From Thermodesulfobium narugense DSM 14796 (GTDB taxonomy: Bacteria > Thermodesulfobiota > Thermodesulfobiia > Thermodesulfobiales > Thermodesulfobiaceae): a stretch of 64,000 bases of DNA. A model generated the notes under the pieces. That model was not told where the DNA came from. It made no database searches and saw only the letters and a program-made list of their open reading frames with translations. The position numbers and the translations under genes were made by a program. The DNA lies in assembly GCF_000212395.1 (NCBI RefSeq), contig NC_015499.1, positions 1,437,421 to 1,501,420 of the forward strand, written 5' to 3'. Below are positions 24,751 to 33,234 of the stretch, piece by piece. The first letter of the stretch is position 1; the number at the start of each line of letters is the position of its first letter.

Positions 24751-26034
24751 TTGTCTTTTGAAAAATCAAAAGAACTTTACAACGAAGCAAGAAAGTATAT
24801 ACCTGGTGGAGTAAACTCACCAGTCAGAGCATTTAAAGCTGTTGGTTGTGACCCTGTTTTTATAAAAAGCGCCAAAAAAGCTTATTTACATGATGAAGAT
24901 TCAAACAAATACATAGATTATGTTTGTTCTTGGGGTCCACTTATTTTTGGTCATGCAAATAAGAAAATTATAAAATCTGTTGAAGAATCCTTATACCACG
25001 GCTTCACTTACGGTGCTCCTACAAAAGTTGAAGTTGAGTTAGCTAAACTTATATCGAAGTGCGTTCCTAGCATTGAAAAAGTAAGATTAGTATCCTCGGG
25101 CACAGAAGCCACAATGACCGCTATCAGGTTGGCAAGAGCATACACAAAAAGAGATAAAATAATCAAATTCAAGGGTTGTTACCACGGCCACGCTGACAGC
25201 TTTCTTGTACAAATGGGCTCAGGAGGACTTACTTTTTCTACTCCTACCTCACCAGGTGTTCTTGAAGACGTAGCGAAAAATACTCTACTGGCCAACTACA
25301 ACAACAAAGAGGATATAAAAAACCTCTTCAACACCTTTAAGAATCAGGTCAGTGCAGTAATAGTAGAACCAGTAGCAGGAAATATGGGCATAGTAAAGCC
25401 AGAAGATGGCTTCCTCAACTTTTTGGCCGAAATTACACGTGAAAATGGATCACTTTTAATATTCGACGAAGTTATTACTGGCTTTAGATTAGGGCTCAGT
25501 GGCGCACAGGGGATTTATAACGTTAAGCCTGACATTACAACTTTAGGAAAAATTATAGGAGGAGGATTCCCTCTTGCTGCATTTGGTGGAAGAACTGAAA
25601 TAATGAATTTGCTCTCCCCTGAAGGTCCAGTTTATCAGGCGGGCACATTATCTGGAAACCCAATAGCCTGCACAGCTGGGATAACTACCATAAAGATGCT
25701 TTTAGAAGACCCCCCATACGATAAATTAGAAAAAAATACCAAATATCTTACAGAAGAAATGAAAAATATATTCAAAAAATACTCAATAGATGTATATATT
25801 TCACAGTGTGGTTCAATGTTCACCCCCTTTTTCTGCAGTGAAAAGGTTATAGATCTTGATTCGGCAACAAAGTCAAACACACAAATATATTCAAAATTCT
25901 TTCAGGGACTTTTAAATAACGGCATATATCCACCAGCATCTCAATTTGAGGCTTGGTTTGTTTCTACAGCTCACTCACTAAAAGATATTGATGCCACCCT
26001 TGAGGCAATTGAAAATGTTGCCAAAAATCTCTAA
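24751..26034 (+). CDS. hemL: Glutamate-1-semialdehyde 2,1-aminomutase
   Basis: PLP enzyme of the C5 pathway that makes 5-aminolevulinate, the first tetrapyrrole precursor. The N-terminus ELYNEARKYIPGGVNSPVRAF and the lysine segment TTLGKIIGGGFPLAAFGGR (Schiff-base Lys at about 263) are diagnostic, along with SSGTEATMTAIRLARA and YHGHADSF. 427 residues, normal length. A GTG nine bases upstream sits one base from AGGGAG; the TTG at 24751 is 8 bases from GGAG and gives the usual N-terminus. Cotranscription with the siroheme decarboxylase gene links it to siroheme and heme synthesis. Confidence 0.95.
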   Translation: MSFEKSKELYNEARKYIPGGVNSPVRAFKAVGCDPVFIKSAKKAYLHDEDSNKYIDYVCSWGPLIFGHANKKIIKSVEESLYHGFTYGAPTKVEVELAKLISKCVPSIEKVRLVSSGTEATMTAIRLARAYTKRDKIIKFKGCYHGHADSFLVQMGSGGLTFSTPTSPGVLEDVAKNTLLANYNNKEDIKNLFNTFKNQVSAVIVEPVAGNMGIVKPEDGFLNFLAEITRENGSLLIFDEVITGFRLGLSGAQGIYNVKPDITTLGKIIGGGFPLAAFGGRTEIMNLLSPEGPVYQAGTLSGNPIACTAGITTIKMLLEDPPYDKLEKNTKYLTEEMKNIFKKYSIDVYISQCGSMFTPFFCSEKVIDLDSATKSNTQIYSKFFQGLLNNGIYPPASQFEAWFVSTAHSLKDIDATLEAIENVAKNL

Positions 26035-26161
26035 AAACAATTTAATCCTTGGTGTCGCCGTACTTTTTGCATTAAGCGTTCTTATACCCATAATTTCAAA
26101 AATACTATTATTTTCTATAGCTTTCCTCTTAATCTACCAATACTTATTAAAAAGAAAATAA
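26015..26161 (+). CDS. Small membrane protein, 48 residues, coupled to hemL and phosphoesterase
   Basis: An ORF in the gap between hemL and the next gene. It starts at an ATG inside the hemL end with GAGG nine bases upstream. The product begins MLPKISKNN, has one long or two short hydrophobic segments (LILGVAVLFALSVLIPII and ILLFSIAFLLIYQYLL) and ends with the basic LKRK. Its stop TAA shares the A with the ATG of the phosphoesterase gene (TAATG), an arrangement typical of coupled translation. It fills a 126-base gap almost exactly. Function unknown; the coding call rests on start signal, composition and junctions. Confidence 0.6.
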   Translation: MLPKISKNNLILGVAVLFALSVLIPIISKILLFSIAFLLIYQYLLKRK

Positions 26162-26871
26162 TGAAGGTTATTGCAATAAGCGACGTTCACACTCCTCAAT
26201 ATTTATGGATGTTAAAGAAAAAATTAGAAACGTTAGACAATGATGTTGATCTTATAATTGGAGCAGGAGATTTGATATACAAGGGGGCAAGTCTGGCTAT
26301 TAATAGCTTAACTTCAACAATTGTCCATAAGTTTAACAAATTTGTACCATTTTTTACGTGTTTTGGAAATGAAGAGTATTTCAACACTGAGCCAAAATTA
26401 AAAAAGCTTAAGTATCCTATTTATTTAGATACAGATTTTATAAAATTAGGAAATCCTGAATGGACATTTTTCTTTACAAGAGGTATTTTGGCACAACCTA
26501 CTGCCTGGCAGAAAAAGCATATGAAAGATGCAGAAGGAATTTACGAAAGAAAGTTAGGTGAAATACGATCTATAATTGAAAGTCTAAAAAAGCAAACTAA
26601 CAGAATAGTTTATGTAAGTCACTACGCTCCAACATACAGAACATTGGAAGGAGAAAACGAAGAAAGTTTAGAATTATTGGGAAGTGACAAGGTTGAGAAA
26701 ATAATATTAGAATTTAATATCCCTCTTGCAATACACGGACACTCGCATCACTCAATCAAACCTATTGTAAATATTGGAAAATCAACTATAATAAACGCTG
26801 CTATAATGGTTAACAAAATTATCCCGGTTATAATTTTAGAGGACGGTGTGAAAATTGAGCATATTAGATAA
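26161..26871 (+). CDS. Metallophosphoesterase (calcineurin-like)
   Basis: Two-metal phosphoesterase of 236 residues. Metal ligands are seen in SDVHTP (Asp8, His10), GAGDLIYKG, the GNEEYF motif (in place of GNHD/E), VSHYAPT and the C-terminal HGHSHHS. The fold is the YfcE/archaeal type of small phosphodiesterase, but the substrate is unknown; cyclic nucleotides, RNA ends or nucleotide sugars are all possible. The canonical His of GNHE is replaced by Glu, which is unusual and may affect activity. It overlaps the 48-residue ORF by one base and cysteine synthase by 17 bases. Confidence 0.85.
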   Translation: MKVIAISDVHTPQYLWMLKKKLETLDNDVDLIIGAGDLIYKGASLAINSLTSTIVHKFNKFVPFFTCFGNEEYFNTEPKLKKLKYPIYLDTDFIKLGNPEWTFFFTRGILAQPTAWQKKHMKDAEGIYERKLGEIRSIIESLKKQTNRIVYVSHYAPTYRTLEGENEESLELLGSDKVEKIILEFNIPLAIHGHSHHSIKPIVNIGKSTIINAAIMVNKIIPVIILEDGVKIEHIR

Positions 26872-27742
26872 TGTCGGAAATACTCCTTTAATAAAGCTCA
26901 GTAGTTTTAGCGATAAAAATATATTTGGAAAATGGGAAGCAAAAAATCCTATGGGTTCAATAAAAGACAGAGCAGCCCTAAATATGATAGAAACAGCGAT
27001 CAAAGAAGGAAAAATTACCTCTGAAACCACAGTAGTAGAAGCTACGTCCGGAAATACAGGAATAGGACTTGCTTTTGTTTGTGCAGTTAAGGATATCAAG
27101 CTAAGAATTTATCTCCCAGAACACATGAGCGAAGAGAGAAAAAAGATCTTAAAGGCATTTGGCACTCAGCTGATTCTTACTCCAAAAGATGAAGGTATTT
27201 CTGGTTCTGTGATAGCTGCAAAGGAGTTTGCAAAATCAACCAATGCATTCTATGTTGATCAGTTTAACAACCCATCTAACGCTATGGCACACTATATTAG
27301 TACTGCTCCCGAAATATATAGAGATATGAAAGGAGAAATTGGGGCGATCGTTTGCCCAATAGGAAGTGCAGGCACTATAACGGGCATTGGAAACTTCATA
27401 AAATCAATAAATAAAGAAATAAAAATAATAGGGGTAGAACCAGAGTTAAGTCCAACAATTAAAAAAGGCATCAGTGCACCTCACAAAATTCAAGGTATAG
27501 CACCTGGCTTTGTCCCTGGCATATACAATCCTAATGTCGTAGACGACATTATATGCATATCAGATGAAGAAGCATACGAAATGACCAGATATTTAGCAAA
27601 AAAAGAGGGCCTTTTCGTAGGTATATCATCAGGAGCAAGCGTGGCCGCATCTTTAAAACTTAACATTGAAAAACCAATAGTCGCTATACTTCCAGATACG
27701 GGAGAAAGATATCTTTCAGTAGAAAATCTATTCAATGCATAG
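26855..27742 (+). CDS. Cysteine synthase (O-acetylserine sulfhydrylase family)
   Basis: PLP-dependent beta-replacement enzyme. The N-terminus VGNTPLIKL, the PLP lysine in NPMGSIKDRAA (Lys37), the phosphate-independent EATSGNTGIGLAFV loop and the GSAGTITGIGNF PLP-phosphate loop are all present, as is the late GISSGASVAA. 295 residues, slightly short of CysK (about 310) and near CysM. It starts at a TTG with GGTG six bases upstream, 17 bases inside the phosphoesterase gene. The next gene encodes a PP-loop ATPase that may use sulfur derived from cysteine. Confidence 0.92.
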   Translation: MSILDNVGNTPLIKLSSFSDKNIFGKWEAKNPMGSIKDRAALNMIETAIKEGKITSETTVVEATSGNTGIGLAFVCAVKDIKLRIYLPEHMSEERKKILKAFGTQLILTPKDEGISGSVIAAKEFAKSTNAFYVDQFNNPSNAMAHYISTAPEIYRDMKGEIGAIVCPIGSAGTITGIGNFIKSINKEIKIIGVEPELSPTIKKGISAPHKIQGIAPGFVPGIYNPNVVDDIICISDEEAYEMTRYLAKKEGLFVGISSGASVAASLKLNIEKPIVAILPDTGERYLSVENLFNA

Positions 27743-28709
27743 GGCATTACTTCTTTTTTCAGGAGGTTTAGACTCCCTAGTTGCAGGGAGAATTATACAG
27801 GATCAAAATATTGATGTCATTCCAATAAAGTTTACTACCCCCTTTTTCGAATCTGATGAAAAAGTTAAATTATATGCAAGAGAAGCAGGATTAAAAAATC
27901 CAATATTTTTTGATATTACTGATCAGTTTTTTAAAATATTAAAGAATCCAAAATACGGTTTCGGAAGGTCTCTTAACCCTTGCATAGATTGCCATAAATT
28001 AATGATCGAGGAAAGCATAAAATTGCTTAAGCATTTTGGCGCATCATTTGTTATAACCGGAGAGGTCGTAGGCGAAAGACCAATGTCACAAAATAAAAAA
28101 AGTTTAAAATTAGTTGCAAATAATTACTCAGATTTAGTGCTAAGACCACTTTCAGCTAAACTCTTACCAGAAACCAGTATCGAAAGGTCTAAAATTGTAA
28201 ATAGGGAACTTCTTGAAGACATCTCAGGAAGATCGCGAAAGAGACAAAAGGAACTTGCAAACCTTTTAAACATAAAAAGATATCCGGCACCAGCTGGAGG
28301 CTGCATCCTTACAGAAAAACAATTTGGAAACAAGATTAAGAAATTAATTGAGCTAGACATGTTAACAGCAGATTTTTGTAAACTCATAAAAAATTCAAGA
28401 GTACTTTTTGTTGAGAAATACAATAATCTCCTAATAACTGGCCGATGCGAAAGAGAAAACCAAATGATTCAAGATTACGCAAATAAGCTTGGAATCACTT
28501 ACTTTATGCCAAAAAATGACAAAGGAAGCTATCTTTTACCTTTGAAAGAGGCAGTAAGTGAAGAAGAAAGCATTTTCTATGCTAAAATTACAGCATCGTT
28601 CAACGATGAAAAGGGAAAAGAAATTGAAATAGTTCTTTCTGACAAAGATCAGAGCTTCAATGTCTTTCAATTGGACAGAGAAGAAATAAACAAGTTTTTA
28701 TTTACATAA
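27735..28709 (+). CDS. PP-loop ATPase, MnmA/ThiI-like RNA-thiolation family
   Basis: A 324-residue N-type ATP pyrophosphatase. The PP-loop LLFSGGLDSLVAG (Ser9-Gly-Gly-Leu-Asp13-Ser) activates an RNA base or acceptor as an adenylate. A CIDC pair (Cys83, Cys86) lies before ITGEVVGERPMSQNK, and a later YPAPAGGCILTEKQF motif carries another Cys. The C-terminal 100 residues resemble the NFACT-R_2/DUF814-type domain seen in this group, a weaker call. It probably thiolates tRNA, but is not canonical MnmA or ThiI, since the length and C-terminal domain differ. It overlaps cysteine synthase by 8 bases, which makes a shared sulfur pathway plausible. Confidence 0.78.
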   Translation: MHRALLLFSGGLDSLVAGRIIQDQNIDVIPIKFTTPFFESDEKVKLYAREAGLKNPIFFDITDQFFKILKNPKYGFGRSLNPCIDCHKLMIEESIKLLKHFGASFVITGEVVGERPMSQNKKSLKLVANNYSDLVLRPLSAKLLPETSIERSKIVNRELLEDISGRSRKRQKELANLLNIKRYPAPAGGCILTEKQFGNKIKKLIELDMLTADFCKLIKNSRVLFVEKYNNLLITGRCERENQMIQDYANKLGITYFMPKNDKGSYLLPLKEAVSEEESIFYAKITASFNDEKGKEIEIVLSDKDQSFNVFQLDREEINKFLFT

Positions 28710-28724
28710 TATTAATTTTAATAA

Positions 28725-29006
28725 TTAGATAGTTGTTCCAAATATGCCCTGCCAGGTCACTTCAACGAATACACACAAAACCTATATGAAAATCTGGCTT
28801 ATAAAATTGACAATGATCTTTTAAATATCGCTAAAGAGTCTACAAAAAATTTACAGCTTGAGAACTCTTTCAAGGCTATAAAATTGGACGAAGAATTTGG
28901 TCTACCCACAATGCCCACGATAAAGACAGGAACAGTTGTTGCTGGCGACGACTATTGGATCTGGTGGAATAGGTTTCTGTCGATTATCCACCAGTTATCT
29001 TGGTGA
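28725..29006 (+). pseudogene. Decayed ORF remnant without a start codon
   Basis: One frame stays open for 93 codons after an in-frame TAA at 28722-28724, with no ATG, GTG or TTG near its beginning. The text (for example ALPGHFNEYTQNLYENLAYK, later EEFGLPTMPTIKTG and ending YWIWWNRFLSIIHQLSW) reads like genuine protein with mixed composition rather than random AT-rich translation. Its last 23 bases overlap the convergent small gene at 28984. It may be the 3' end of a gene whose front was deleted. I do not recognise the family. Confidence 0.45.
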
Positions 29007-29307
29007 TATCTTTTTCAAAATAATTCTTTGCGAAATCAGCGACCTTTTCTTTAGTAATATCTCCTTCAATAGTGCCAATATTTACACCAGAAACGCTTAA
29101 ATCCCAATCTACCATCCAGGCTCTTCTCGCCTCAATTTTAACAAAAGTGCCATCAGAAAACCAAACTTTATAAACCTTATAAAAAACAAATTGATCGCTT
29201 TCCGCTCTGGCTGGCACATTGGTATTCAACACAAAGTCGTAAGAAGTAAAAATAAATGTTGACACGCAAAGGATACACAAAAATATTAAAAGTCTCAAAA
29301 ATTTCAT
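28984..29307 (-). CDS. Small secreted protein, unknown function
   Basis: A 107-residue protein. An N-terminal hydrophobic signal (MKFLRLLIFLCILCVSTFIF) suggests export, with a possible cleavage after PARA. The mature part contains VYKVWFSDGTFVKIEARRAWMVDW and ends in a Lys-rich helix DITKEKVADFAKNYFEKDITK. The start is well supported: GGGAGG followed by ATAG and ATG. No family recognised. It is downstream of the binding lipoprotein gene on the same strand, with 66 bases between, and could be cotranscribed. Confidence 0.65.
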   Translation of the reverse strand: MKFLRLLIFLCILCVSTFIFTSYDFVLNTNVPARAESDQFVFYKVYKVWFSDGTFVKIEARRAWMVDWDLSVSGVNIGTIEGDITKEKVADFAKNYFEKDITKITGG

Positions 29308-29373
29308 CTATCCTCCCGGAATTTTTATTTTTATAAAGTAAATTCTATCACACCTATTTTATTACTTCAAAAT

Positions 29374-30951
29374 CTAAACTTTAATCCTTTCAACATATAT
29401 TCTCTCTGGATAAACAATAAGCCCGGAAGGACCTGGTTTAGAGAGTCCCTTTACCCAATTTCTATAAGCCACAATACTTTTTGGGTACCAAAGAAATACA
29501 TACGGTTGATCTTGAACTATAATCTCATATACTCTTCTATAAATCTTCTTTCTTTCTTCCTGATCAATTGTTTGCCTGCCCAATATAATTAATCTATCTA
29601 CTTCTGGATTATTATAACCATTTAGATTAAACCCATTAGGATACTCTTTTGAATACCATATCCCATATGGATCCGGATCAAGACCCAGACCCCAGCCCAT
29701 TATTGTGGCATCAAAATCCTTTTTTTCTGAAGTCAATCTTTGTAAAAGGCTGCTCCACTCTAAAGTAACCAAATCCATCTTTATTCCTCTTTTTTCAAGG
29801 TATTGTTGAATAATAACTCCAGCCATCTCTCTGTCTTTACTGCCCTGTCTTATAAGACAGGTAAATCTAAATAGTTGGTTATTTTTATACCTTAATCCAT
29901 CAGGACCTCTTTTCCAGCCAGTACTATCAAGAATTTCATCCGCCTTTTCAGGATTATATTCCGGATACCATATCCCTTCAGGATAAGACCAATCAAGCGG
30001 ACATGTTGGATAGTTAAGCGCTCCTCCATAACCCATCAACACCGCTTTTACAAGAGCATCTTTATCAATTGAATGACTAATTGCAAGTCTAACGTTTCTG
30101 TCTTCAAACAAACTATTTTTCAGGTTAAACCCAAAATAAGTATAAGCCTTTATAGGATAAGAAACAACTGTACTAGTTGGATCTTCTTTTATCCAAGCCA
30201 CATCCTTTGGTCTGAGATCAACCATATCTATTTCACCTGTTTCATAAGAAAAAACTTGTGAGTTACTATCAGGAATTATTTTCATAATTAAAGAATTTAA
30301 TAGTGGTTTTCCCCTATAATATCTTTTATTAGGCTCAAGCAATATTCTGTCAGCAACCTGCCATTTTTTCATAACAAAAGGACCCGTTCCAATTGGCATT
30401 CTATTAAAATCAGATATATTTATGTCCTGATTTTCCAATATATGCTTGGGTAATATCCCTATTCCTAGATTAGACATAAATGGCGAAAAAACCCCTGGCA
30501 AGACAAAATCAACAGTAAAATCATCAACCTTTATAATTTTTATAGGCACATTATCTACAATCATGTCAGATCTTCTAACAGTATTTGTTTTTGGATCAAG
30601 AATTTTTTCATACGTAAAAACGACATCATCAGCTGTCAATCTAACACCGTCGTGAAAATAAACATCCTTTCTCAAAACAATTCTGTACACCAAGCCATTA
30701 TTTAAAATTTTTATACTCTCAGCTAAATCTGGTCGGATCTTTTGATCTTCATCAACCCTTATAATTCCATTGAAAAGAAAATCTATAACAGAAAAAGAGG
30801 CTGAATCAGAAGCAAGTATAGGATTAAGGGTTACAGGATCGCTTCCTAAAGACAAAACAAGGCTGTCCCTAGGAAGGTTCACTGCAGAACAACCAGAAAC
30901 AAGAGAGAAACCAGACAAAGCTAAAAAAGTTAAAAAATTCCTTCTAGTCAA
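29374..30951 (-). CDS. Peptide/nickel-type ABC transporter substrate-binding lipoprotein (SBP family 5)
   Basis: A 525-residue extracytoplasmic binding protein. Its N-terminus MTRRNFLTFLALSGFSLVSGC combines a twin-Arg start with a lipobox (Cys21). Family 5 features follow: LVLSLGSDPVTLNPILASDS, LRKDVYFHDGVRLTADDVVFTYEKI (about residues 94-118), RLAISHSIDKDALVKAV and the late IVQDQPYVFLWYP. The start is a TTG with GGAG upstream. No permease or ATPase of the Opp/Dpp type is nearby, so the gene is an orphan here and the partners must be elsewhere. Oligopeptides, nickel chelates or other solutes are possible. Confidence 0.88.
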   Translation of the reverse strand: MTRRNFLTFLALSGFSLVSGCSAVNLPRDSLVLSLGSDPVTLNPILASDSASFSVIDFLFNGIIRVDEDQKIRPDLAESIKILNNGLVYRIVLRKDVYFHDGVRLTADDVVFTYEKILDPKTNTVRRSDMIVDNVPIKIIKVDDFTVDFVLPGVFSPFMSNLGIGILPKHILENQDINISDFNRMPIGTGPFVMKKWQVADRILLEPNKRYYRGKPLLNSLIMKIIPDSNSQVFSYETGEIDMVDLRPKDVAWIKEDPTSTVVSYPIKAYTYFGFNLKNSLFEDRNVRLAISHSIDKDALVKAVLMGYGGALNYPTCPLDWSYPEGIWYPEYNPEKADEILDSTGWKRGPDGLRYKNNQLFRFTCLIRQGSKDREMAGVIIQQYLEKRGIKMDLVTLEWSSLLQRLTSEKKDFDATIMGWGLGLDPDPYGIWYSKEYPNGFNLNGYNNPEVDRLIILGRQTIDQEERKKIYRRVYEIIVQDQPYVFLWYPKSIVAYRNWVKGLSKPGPSGLIVYPERIYVERIKV

Positions 30952-30986
30952 GATATCTCCAATTCTTAAGTTTTTTAAACACGGCT

Positions 30987-31015
30987 ATTATAATATAATG
31001 ATGTCAAATAAACAA
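30987..31015 (-). promoter_or_regulatory. Promoter of the SBP family 5 gene
   Basis: Minus-strand TTGTTT, a 17-base spacer and a perfect TATAAT, 36 bases before the TTG start. It lies in the divergent gap shared with the Ldh2-type gene. Confidence 0.6.
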
Positions 31016-31056
31016 TTATCTTTGTACATCAATTTAATTTTAGGAGGAGGAGAAAT

Positions 31057-32115
31057 TTGAAAATCAGATTTGATCAAAAAGAACTTGTAGAATGGGCAAC
31101 ACAAGTATTAAAAAAAACATCCATGCCTGAATCAGATGCAAAAACTACAGCTACAATCCTTGTCAAAGCGGATCTGAGAGGAATTGAAACACATGGTCTG
31201 GCAAGGTTACCTATTTATGTTGAAAGAATAAAAAAGGGCGGTATAAACCCAAAACCAAACTTTAAGATCCTAAAAGAAACTTCAGCAACTTCTTTAATTG
31301 ATGCTGACAGTGCAATGGGCCAGGTAGCAGGACAATTTGCCATGTCAAAAGCCATTGAAAAAGCAAACCAAACTTCTGTTGGCATTTCATCAGTTCGAAA
31401 TGGCAACCATTTTGGAATAGTTGCTCATTACCTTGAAATGGCATTAAATAAAAATATGTTTGGTATAGCTACTACAAACACATCCCCTCTCCTCGCTCCC
31501 TTTGGTGGCAGAAAGGCGATCCTTGGCACTAACCCAATTGCCTTTGGATTTCCAGGAGGACAATTTCACCCAATAATTCTAGACATGGCCTCCTCGGTAA
31601 CATCTAGAGGAAGGATAAAAATAGCACAGTTAAACAATGAGAAAATACCTCTTACTTGGGCTGTTGACGAAAGAGGAATCCCTACCGATGACCCAAATGA
31701 AGCTTTAAAAGGCGCCTTGCTTCCATTTGGGGCCCATAAAGGTTACGGATTGGCTGTAATAGGCGATATTTTAAGCTCAGTATTAAGTGGTGCAGGTTAT
31801 CTCATTCATACAGGAGAACTTTATAAAGAACCAGAAAAACCTCAAAACTTAGGATTCTTTATGATGGCTGTAAAATTAGAAGCCTTTATAGATATAGATG
31901 AATTCAATGAAAGAATAACAGATTTTATCAAGACAATTAAAGAATCTCCCAAAGCTGAGGGTACAAAAGAAATATTTATGCCAGGAGAAATTGAATATAT
32001 TAGAGAATCAGAAAATATAAAAGAAGGAACTCCTTTAGGTGAAAACGTAGTAAAAGAACTAAAAGAATTGGGAAATTCAGTAGGAATAGAATTTAATTTA
32101 ACGCCAAAAAACTAA
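31057..32115 (+). CDS. Ldh2/malate dehydrogenase type 2 family NAD(P)-dependent oxidoreductase
   Basis: Oxidoreductase of the Ldh2 family (malate, lactate, ureidoglycolate, sulfolactate). Family segments: DLRGIETHGLARLPIYVERIKKGGINPKP (about residues 46-74, including the catalytic His), SVGISSVRNGNHFGIVAHYLEMA, FGGRKAILGTNPIAFGFP and LPFGAHKGYGLAVIGDIL. 352 residues, typical. It starts at a TTG behind AGGAGGAGG. The neighbouring operon oxidises 2-hydroxy acids, so malate, lactate or sulfolactate are the best guesses, but substrate cannot be read from sequence. Monocistronic, with a strong terminator. Confidence 0.87.
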   Translation: MKIRFDQKELVEWATQVLKKTSMPESDAKTTATILVKADLRGIETHGLARLPIYVERIKKGGINPKPNFKILKETSATSLIDADSAMGQVAGQFAMSKAIEKANQTSVGISSVRNGNHFGIVAHYLEMALNKNMFGIATTNTSPLLAPFGGRKAILGTNPIAFGFPGGQFHPIILDMASSVTSRGRIKIAQLNNEKIPLTWAVDERGIPTDDPNEALKGALLPFGAHKGYGLAVIGDILSSVLSGAGYLIHTGELYKEPEKPQNLGFFMMAVKLEAFIDIDEFNERITDFIKTIKESPKAEGTKEIFMPGEIEYIRESENIKEGTPLGENVVKELKELGNSVGIEFNLTPKN

Positions 32116-32127
32116 AGTAAAATAACT

Positions 32128-32161
32128 AAAAACCCCGCGAAATTAAATTCACGGGGTTTTT
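32128..32161. terminator. Bidirectional intrinsic terminator
   Basis: AAAAACCCCG pairs perfectly with CGGGGTTTTT across a 14-base loop. The A and T tails form part of the stem, so it can end both the Ldh2-type gene and the convergent catabolic operon. Confidence 0.88.
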
Positions 32162-32172
32162 AATGTGTATGA

Positions 32173-33234
32173 TTATAAATCAAGGGCTTTACTAATAGCT
32201 TTTAAGTCCACAAACTCCTCTACCATAGTAGTTGCCCTCTGGATCTTTTTCTCTTCTCTGATGCGAGCTCTACCAAAAACTCTCTCTACGAGCTCAACTA
32301 CAGTAAGAGTATCTTGCTTTACAAGAACAATAGGAACACCTGCATCCTCAGCTTTAGCTAAAACGACATTGCTTGGGTAAAAGTTTCCTGTTAAAATAAG
32401 TACTTTAGTAGGCGTTTCCAAAGCAGCCATTTGAATATCTGACCTATCTCCACCAGTTATAACAGCCTTATTTATTACTCGTCTAAAGTACCTAAGAGCG
32501 TTATCTACACTCATAGCACCAACAAGAAATCTCTCAACTAGTTCATCAAGTTTGTCTTCCTGACAAAGTATTTCACCATTTAATACCTCGACCAACTCAC
32601 GGATGCTGATAGACTTCAAAGTTTCATCCTGAGGAATTGCTCCAAGGAAATTAATGCCCTTACCCGTCAGATATGGGATCAAGAGTCTGTGATGATATTC
32701 TCTACAAGCTTGTGTTCCACCTGTTACAACAAAGCCTATAAGTCTGTCTTTAAAGATCTCTTTCGCTTCAAGAATGTGATCTGCAAGAATGTCTGTTTCG
32801 CACCTTGCAACTACTATTACCTTTAGATCTAGCAGTTCGGCTACATCTTTTGGAGCAAGGTTATACATCTTGCCCTCTGTAAAGTTACCTACTCCCTCTA
32901 CGAGAATGACGTCGTTTTTGCTTGAAAGTTTTTCATAGTTTTCCTTTACCTGTTTTGTAATGTCTGTCACCTGAGATTTTAGAAACAGGACAGCTAAATC
33001 AGGCGTCATTACAACAGGCACCATTTCATCAAGAGGATCTTTTAAACCCAATGCCTTACGAGCAGAAACGGCATCCTCGTCTGTCAACAAACCCTCTTCT
33101 CTTGTTGGGAGATTTCCAAGAGGCTTAAAATACGAAATCTTCTTCCCCTGAGTTTGGAAATTTCTTCCAACTCCCAAAAGCACTGTGCTCTTTCCCACAA
33201 ACGATTCTGGTGATACAAAGTAAAGCCCTTTCAT
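32173..33234 (-). CDS. Phosphotransacetylase-like regulatory protein (AAA_26 plus DRTGG domains)
   Basis: A 353-residue protein that resembles the N-terminal, non-catalytic part of large phosphotransacetylases: a BioD-like P-loop domain (YFVSPESFVGKSTVLLGVG, residues 5-23; later VILVEGVGNF) followed by a DRTGG domain (about 200-310, with VITGGDRSDIQMAALETPTKVLILTGN). The catalytic PTA_PTB domain is missing. It overlaps the ADP-forming acetyl-CoA synthetase gene by 4 bases, which suggests a nucleotide-sensing regulatory subunit or partner for that enzyme. Family annotation is firm; the role is inference. Confidence 0.82.
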   Translation of the reverse strand: MKGLYFVSPESFVGKSTVLLGVGRNFQTQGKKISYFKPLGNLPTREEGLLTDEDAVSARKALGLKDPLDEMVPVVMTPDLAVLFLKSQVTDITKQVKENYEKLSSKNDVILVEGVGNFTEGKMYNLAPKDVAELLDLKVIVVARCETDILADHILEAKEIFKDRLIGFVVTGGTQACREYHHRLLIPYLTGKGINFLGAIPQDETLKSISIRELVEVLNGEILCQEDKLDELVERFLVGAMSVDNALRYFRRVINKAVITGGDRSDIQMAALETPTKVLILTGNFYPSNVVLAKAEDAGVPIVLVKQDTLTVVELVERVFGRARIREEKKIQRATTMVEEFVDLKAISKALDL

